Shown: positions 59,285 through 64,000 of the stretch, in pieces
Layout of the letters: every line of letters begins with the position of its first letter
Position numbering within the stretch: position 1 is the stretch's first letter
Source of the DNA: JBDIAG01 sp047974565
GTDB lineage: Bacteria > Actinomycetota > Actinomycetes > Actinomycetales > CAWJMD01
NCBI GenBank assembly: GCA_047974565.1
Contig: JBKECN010000080.1
Location: 52,446 to 116,445 of the forward strand
Length of the DNA stretch: 64,000 nucleotides
Reading direction: 5' to 3'
The notes under the pieces: generated by a model
Databases searched by the model: none
What the model was told of the DNA's origin: nothing
What the model saw: the letters and a program-made list of their open reading frames with translations, nothing else
Made by a program: the position numbers and the translations under genes

Positions 59285-59296
59285 GGCCAGATGGTA
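59285..59296 (-). promoter_or_regulatory. Leaderless promoter -10 (TACCAT) of the bioY operon
   Basis: On the minus strand TACCAT (59296-59291) is followed by CTGGCC and the ATG at 59284. The preceding minus-strand gene ends only 33 bp away, so this promoter defines the operon start. Confidence 0.65.
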
Positions 59297-59317
59297 TGCG
59301 CAGCGCCGGGTTGGGGT

Positions 59318-60223
59318 TCAGCCGTCCAGGTCGCTGGCCTGCAGCGTGTTGCACTGGCTCGGGTCGCCAGTGGAGTAGCCGACCGTGAACCAGTGCTGGC
59401 GCATCTGCGCCGACCCGTGCGTCCAGCCCTCGGGGGTGACCCGGCCCTGGGTCTTCTGCTGAATGCGGTCGTCACCGACGGAGGCGGCAGCGCTGAGCGC
59501 GTCGGCGATGTCCTGATCGGTGAGCGGCTTGAGGAAGGTCTGGCCCGTGTCCGGGTCGATCGTGTTGACGGCGTTGTGGGCCCACACGCCGCCGTAGCAG
59601 TCGGCCATCAGCTCGATACGTACCGCGCCGGATTCGGGGCCGCTGGGATCTTGCTGGGAGTAGCCGAGTACTCCCTGCAGATTCTCGATGTGGTGGCCGA
59701 ACTCGTGCGCGATGACGTACTCCTGCGCCAACGGCCCACCGCTGGACCCGAACTGCTGCTCGAGTACGTCGAAGAAACTGGTGTCGATGTAGATGGTCTG
59801 GTCGGTGGGGCAGTAGAACGGACCGACCTGGGAGGTGGCGGCCCCGCAGCCGGTGCTCACCTGCTGGTTGAACAGGATGAGGCTGGGCTGGGTGTAGGTG
59901 ATGCCTGCCTGCTGCACCACCGGTCCCCAATAAGTGTTGGCGCTGTCGTACGTAGCCACCACCCGGCAATCGACATTGGTGTTGGCGTCGGCGCCGGTCT
60001 GGCATTGCTGGGCCAGGGCCTGGTCGTTGACTGTCTGGCCCTGATCGGGCTGGGCGCCGGACAGGACAGCCGACGGGTCGACGCCGAGCATCAACGCGAT
60101 GATGACGATGATCAGGGTGCCGATACCCCCACCGACCATCACCGGGCCCCCACCTCGCCTGCCGCCACCCCCACCGCGTGAGGCGCCGGAAGAGTCGATC
60201 GTCACACCCTCGTTGAAGCTCAT
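59318..60223 (-). CDS. Neutral zinc metallopeptidase (YpfJ family)
   Basis: This 301-aa protein has a Gly/Arg-rich N-terminus (SRGGGGGRRGGG), one membrane helix (about 30-50), then an extracellular domain with FYCPTDQTIYIDTSFFDVL, the zinc motif VIAHEFGHHIENLQG near 175 and ELMADCYGGVWAHNA. It belongs to the putative neutral zinc metallopeptidase family. AGGGAGC precedes the ATG at 60223. Confidence 0.92.
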   Translation of the reverse strand: MSFNEGVTIDSSGASRGGGGGRRGGGPVMVGGGIGTLIIVIIALMLGVDPSAVLSGAQPDQGQTVNDQALAQQCQTGADANTNVDCRVVATYDSANTYWGPVVQQAGITYTQPSLILFNQQVSTGCGAATSQVGPFYCPTDQTIYIDTSFFDVLEQQFGSSGGPLAQEYVIAHEFGHHIENLQGVLGYSQQDPSGPESGAVRIELMADCYGGVWAHNAVNTIDPDTGQTFLKPLTDQDIADALSAAASVGDDRIQQKTQGRVTPEGWTHGSAQMRQHWFTVGYSTGDPSQCNTLQASDLDG

Positions 60224-60446
60224 CGTTGCTCCCTGAAATCGACGCGGCGTGGGGTCGGTGGCGGGGACCGCGTCCCTGCCGTGGGTAGGGTACGGCGCAT
60301 CCTGGGCAGGTGGCTTGTCGTCGGCGTGGCGCAGGCCCCGGGGCTCGTGACCTACGGCTGCCATCGAACACCGAAGTGCGATAGGCCGTTGGGGTGGTGC
60401 CTTGCGCAGACGCAGTAATCCGTGCGATGAGGGCGGGCAGGCTTGT

Positions 60447-60458
60447 TAGGTTCGCGCG
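60447..60458 (+). promoter_or_regulatory. Leaderless promoter -10 (TAGGTT) of the RHS/YD gene
   Basis: TAGGTT at 60447-60452 is followed by CGCGCG and the GTG at 60459. Confidence 0.6.
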
Positions 60459-63400
60459 GTGACGACTCTTCTTCGCCTGGGATTGCGTGCCGCATTGGTC
60501 AGTGCATTCGTGGCGGCCATCGCGCTGGCGTGGTCCTGGCACGCTCCCCGAGCTGAGGCTGCGGCAGGTTTGTCGGTTTCGTCGTGGATTCGGGATGACG
60601 CGACGGGCGAAGTGTCGTATGACCTGACCGTGAGCGCCTCACAGGACGGCGCCTGCGCGCAACAATGCTCGATTCTAGCCCAGTCGGGTTATCAGAAGTC
60701 TGACGGTTCGTGGGTGGTGGGTTCGACGATGTGGTCAACGACACGGTCGCCGAGTTCGTCTTCGCCGTGGCTTTTAACTCAGCAGGTGTCGGGTACGAAC
60801 GCTCCGCCGAGTGCTACACACGCTCGGGTCATTGAGGTTCCTTCAGGTACCACTCCCGACTCGGCGTCGGGCTGGGTGCAGGTGGCGTCGACCCCTCCGG
60901 CCCCGTCGGCGCGGGTTGAGGTGGGGCGTTGGGATCGTGATGATGCCACGGGCAAGGTTGATTGGGATGTGACGATCACGGGTGAGGGTTTGACCCAGGC
61001 CAATGTCGGGAGTTCAAGCTACCGCGTTGTCGCGGAGGTGGGCTATGTGAAGCCTGATGGGTCGGTGGGCAGTCTTGGTGTACTCAACCAGAGTTACTCG
61101 GCGTGGCGGTATCAGCGACAGTTGACTGATGAGTCGACGAATAAGGCGGATCTGGGTTCGTACACGCATTTCCGATTCACCGTGAATGACTATTACGATA
61201 CGACTCGGGTGATCGCCACCTCAGGGTGGGTGCAGGTGGCGTCGACGCCTCCGGCCCCGTCGGCGCGGGTTGAGGTGGGGCGTTGGGATCGTGATGATGC
61301 CACGGGCAAGGTCGATTGGGATGTGACGATCACGGGTGAGGGTCTTACCCAGGCTAATGTCGGGAGTTCAACCTACCGCGCTATCGCTGAGGTGGGCTAT
61401 ATGAAGCCCGACGGGACGTGGGGAACTTTAGGCGTTCATACCCAGAGTTCGTCAGCGTGGCGGTATCAGCGACAGTTGACTGATGAGTCGACGAATAAGG
61501 CGGATCTGGGTTCGTACACGCATTTCCGATTTACGGTATATGACTTTTACGATGCGGATCGGGTGATCGCCACCTCAGACTGGGTGCCCCTAGTGGGGAG
61601 GCAGTTGAATGTGACGGGTGGTTGCAATCCGTCGGCGTCGTCGGTGCAGGCGTGCGTGCATGATCCAGTGAATTCGTATACGGGTGAGTTCTACGACTCT
61701 GCGCAGGACGTGGCTGCCGGGGGTTTGAACGGGTGGACGTCATTCACACGGTCATATGCGGCGTCGCGAGGCAGTGTGGATGGGCCATTGGGTTATGGGT
61801 GGCGACCATGGTTTGCGATGCGTATGGAGTCGGCGACTCCTGACCCTGTGGATGTCTCGCGCTTGGTGCGAGTGGTCCAGGAGAACGGTTCATCGGTGTA
61901 CTTCACGCGCGGTGATGACGGGGCATTCTCGGCGGCGCCGTTCGTGCGTGCGACCTTGACCAGGACTGCCACAGGGTTCGAGTTCACCCGAAAGCAGGCC
62001 GATACGTACATCTTCGATGAGAGTGGACGATTGGTGGCGGCCCGGGACCGCAACTCCAACCACACGACGTTGGAGTATGACGGCACGCGGGTGCGTGGTG
62101 TCCTTGATGGGTTCGGAAACGGGTTCACGGTGGCGTGGTCTGGTGACCGGATCAGTCAGGTTACCGATCACGCAGGCTTGTCGGCCTCGTACGCTTATGA
62201 CGCGGCGGGAAACCTGGTGCGGGTTACCGGCGTGGACGGTGCGGTGGTTGCCTACGGCTATGACTCGGCACATCGGGTGGTGTCGGTCACGGACCCGGTG
62301 GGAGGCGTGACCACCAACAGCTACGACGCGCAGGGTCGGGTGGACAGGCAGGTACTGCCGGGGAACCGCGAAGTGCTATTGGCATATGACGTCCAGGGGA
62401 CCACCATGACTGATCCCGATGGGGTGGTGACACGCTTTGGCTATGACGCGGGAAGGCTTGTGTCGCGGACGGTGGGAGTGGGCACTGCCGTGGAGGCGAC
62501 GACGTCCTACACCTATGACGATGCGAATGCCCTGACGTCGGTGACGGATCCGGCGGGTCGGGTGACGCAGTTCGAGAACGATGCCGCTGGTCTGCCGGTC
62601 CGTATGACTGATCCCCTGGGGCTGGTGTCGACATCCACCTACACCGAGGCTGGGTTGTTGTCTTCGACGACGAGCCCGGGGGTGGGTACGACGACGATTG
62701 GGTATGACGTGCGGGGCAATGCCACGTCGGTCACGGGGCCGGATGGGTCGGTGCGCTCCACCACCTATCGGGCTGATGGGCAGGTGGCGACGACCACGGA
62801 TGCGGTGGGTGCGGTGACGACCCTGTCGTACTCGCCGCAGGGGCGTGTGGTGGGGGTGACTGATCCGCTGGGTCACACCATGACGTATGCGCGGGACGCG
62901 CATGGCTGGGTGGAGAAAGTGACTGACCCGCTCGGCAACGACACGGTGTATACCCATGATGCGGCGGGGCGGGTAGTGAGTGTGACTGATGCGGTGGGAG
63001 CCCGGACCGAGTTCTCCTATGACGCGGCAGGTCGGTTGCTGGTGGAGCGGGATGCGGAGGGCAACGAGTCCCATACCGCGTACACGGTCCAGGGATGGGT
63101 GGCGTCGGTTACCGATCCGGGGGGCAATGTGACGTCGTACGGGTATGACGCGATGGGTCGGCGGACGTCGGTGACGGATGCGTTGGGTGAAACCACCACC
63201 GCTGAGTACGACGCTGCGGGTCGGGTGGTCGGGATCGGGGATCCTCTTGGTCGTACTTCGACGGCCATGTATTCGGTGGATGGTTTGGTGACGTCGACCA
63301 CTACACCTGGTGGGCGGGTGACCTCGTATTCCTATGATGGGGCTGGTCGGCTGGCCTCGACCACGGATCCGGCGGGTGCGGTGACTGTCCAGGGTTATGA

Positions 63401-64000
63401 CCAGGCGGGTCGGGTGGCGACGGTGAGCGATCCGGTGGGGCGTTCGGTCACGTCCTCGTACGACTCGGCGGGTCGGATGACCGCGGTGAGGCGTGGTGAT
63501 GGGTCGGTGTTGGGGTGGGAGTATGACGCGATGGGCCGGGCCACCAGGGTGACCGATGCTGCGGGCGGTCAGACCGAGTATGTCTATGACGGGGTGGGGC
63601 GGGTGGTGTCTCGTACGGGGCCTACCGGGTCTACCGGGTACGGGTATGACGCGGCGGGGAATCTGGTGCAGGTCACGGCGGCGGACGGGTCGCTGACTCG
63701 TCGCACCTTTGACGGGGTAGGACGGTTGATCGGTGTTGACGCGCCGGGGGTGGATGCGGACGCCTCCTATGCGTACACGCCGGTCGGGCGGGTGGCCTCG
63801 GCCAGTGATGCGGGTGGGCGCACCGAGTACGAGTGGGACTCGCGGGGGCTGGTGACCGGTTCCGAGTTTGTCCCGGCCCCGGGCAGCGCACTGTCACCGG
63901 CCACGGTGGGGTATGCCTGGGATGCGGTGGCCCGGTTGGCGGAGGTCACCTACCCGGACGGGACCAGGAGCGGACGCGCTTATGATGCTGCGGGGCAGGT
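60459..64000 (+). CDS. Secreted RHS/YD-repeat protein, N-terminal part (continues beyond window)
   Basis: The frame is open from GTG 60459 to the window end (at least 1180 codons). It has a signal peptide (MTTLLRLGLRAALVSAFVAA, with a likely cut after PRAEA), a Ser-rich region and two 118-residue near-identical repeats (60873-61580). An RHS entry domain follows (about 61625-62060; NSYTGEFYDSAQDVAAGG, FTRSYAASRGSVDGPLGYGW), then many YD repeats (YDAAGRL-, YDAMGR-type) from about 62180. Such proteins form a shell around a C-terminal toxin or adhesin. G+C is lower than in neighbouring genes, suggesting transfer. Confidence 0.93.
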   Translation, partial: MTTLLRLGLRAALVSAFVAAIALAWSWHAPRAEAAAGLSVSSWIRDDATGEVSYDLTVSASQDGACAQQCSILAQSGYQKSDGSWVVGSTMWSTTRSPSSSSPWLLTQQVSGTNAPPSATHARVIEVPSGTTPDSASGWVQVASTPPAPSARVEVGRWDRDDATGKVDWDVTITGEGLTQANVGSSSYRVVAEVGYVKPDGSVGSLGVLNQSYSAWRYQRQLTDESTNKADLGSYTHFRFTVNDYYDTTRVIATSGWVQVASTPPAPSARVEVGRWDRDDATGKVDWDVTITGEGLTQANVGSSTYRAIAEVGYMKPDGTWGTLGVHTQSSSAWRYQRQLTDESTNKADLGSYTHFRFTVYDFYDADRVIATSDWVPLVGRQLNVTGGCNPSASSVQACVHDPVNSYTGEFYDSAQDVAAGGLNGWTSFTRSYAASRGSVDGPLGYGWRPWFAMRMESATPDPVDVSRLVRVVQENGSSVYFTRGDDGAFSAAPFVRATLTRTATGFEFTRKQADTYIFDESGRLVAARDRNSNHTTLEYDGTRVRGVLDGFGNGFTVAWSGDRISQVTDHAGLSASYAYDAAGNLVRVTGVDGAVVAYGYDSAHRVVSVTDPVGGVTTNSYDAQGRVDRQVLPGNREVLLAYDVQGTTMTDPDGVVTRFGYDAGRLVSRTVGVGTAVEATTSYTYDDANALTSVTDPAGRVTQFENDAAGLPVRMTDPLGLVSTSTYTEAGLLSSTTSPGVGTTTIGYDVRGNATSVTGPDGSVRSTTYRADGQVATTTDAVGAVTTLSYSPQGRVVGVTDPLGHTMTYARDAHGWVEKVTDPLGNDTVYTHDAAGRVVSVTDAVGARTEFSYDAAGRLLVERDAEGNESHTAYTVQGWVASVTDPGGNVTSYGYDAMGRRTSVTDALGETTTAEYDAAGRVVGIGDPLGRTSTAMYSVDGLVTSTTTPGGRVTSYSYDGAGRLASTTDPAGAVTVQGYDQAGRVATVSDPVGRSVTSSYDSAGRMTAVRRGDGSVLGWEYDAMGRATRVTDAAGGQTEYVYDGVGRVVSRTGPTGSTGYGYDAAGNLVQVTAADGSLTRRTFDGVGRLIGVDAPGVDADASYAYTPVGRVASASDAGGRTEYEWDSRGLVTGSEFVPAPGSALSPATVGYAWDAVARLAEVTYPDGTRSGRAYDAAGQ
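60873..61580 (+). repeat. 354-bp in-frame tandem duplication in the RHS gene
   Basis: Two units (60873-61226 and 61227-61580) of 118 codons each, nearly identical at the DNA level over long blocks. Each starts with WVQVASTPPAPSARVEVGRW and ends with DRVIATS or TRVIATS. The near identity suggests recent duplication or gene conversion. Confidence 0.9.

Overview
The window is about 70% G+C and comes from an actinobacterium. Marker genes include RbpA, WhiA, OpcA, RapZ, the SufR-led SUF operon and COX15/COX10 heme A genes. At least twelve genes have a TANNNT-like (or CANNNT) -10 hexamer ending exactly 6 nt before the start codon, the arrangement expected for leaderless mRNAs in Actinobacteria. Gene order resembles that of many actinomycete chromosomes, perhaps Micrococcales, but the genus cannot be fixed from sequence alone.

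Region 1 (1-2.9 kb) is the end of a branched-chain amino-acid (Liv) ABC operon. Region 2 (3.1-21.3 kb) carries an XRE regulator, coaE, uvrB, a YjbR-like protein, a DUF2277 protein, two c-di-GMP turnover proteins, uvrA, uvrC, and rapZ-yvcK-whiA; all three Uvr excision genes lie within 13 kb. Region 3 (21.7-27.7 kb) holds gapA-pgk-tpiA-secG, rbpA and a 6-phosphogluconolactonase-like beta-propeller gene. Region 4 (27.9-28.9 kb) is a small accessory insert: a Phd/VapC toxin-antitoxin pair next to a broken copy of the lactonase gene's 3' part. Region 5 (29.0-37.7 kb, minus strand) contains opcA-zwf, tal, tkt (pentose phosphate pathway), ctaB and ctaA. Region 6 (38.0-44.8 kb) holds a NYN/OST-HTH protein, a histidine phosphatase, a small CBM48-like protein, a 945-bp non-coding stretch with overlapping stem-loops, an ABC exporter operon, a DUF4190 protein and a GNAT acetyltransferase. 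Region 7 (45.0-51.9 kb) is a complete sufR-B-D-C-S-U-T operon.

Region 8 (51.9-53.4 kb) is degenerate: an IS110-type transposase remnant and an A+T-rich stretch. Region 9 (53.4-54.8 kb) has a GlxA-type AraC regulator divergent from two tiny coupled membrane-protein genes across a clear inverted-repeat operator, followed by a large hairpin. Region 10 (55.1-59.3 kb) is a tightly coupled minus-strand operon, bioY - AMP-forming ligase - thiolase - bioM - bioN, in which a biotin-type ECF transporter is interleaved with two acyl-CoA enzymes. Region 11 (59.3-64 kb) has a secreted zinc metallopeptidase and the 5' part of a large secreted RHS/YD-repeat protein that runs off the window; any toxin tip and immunity gene would lie beyond base 64000.

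The most interesting items are the bioY-ligase-thiolase-bioMN operon, the mutually exclusive stem-loops near 40.85 kb, the leaderless-promoter set, the operator overlapping the toxin-antitoxin -10, the probable ATC start of sufD, and the RHS locus with its in-frame 354-bp duplication.
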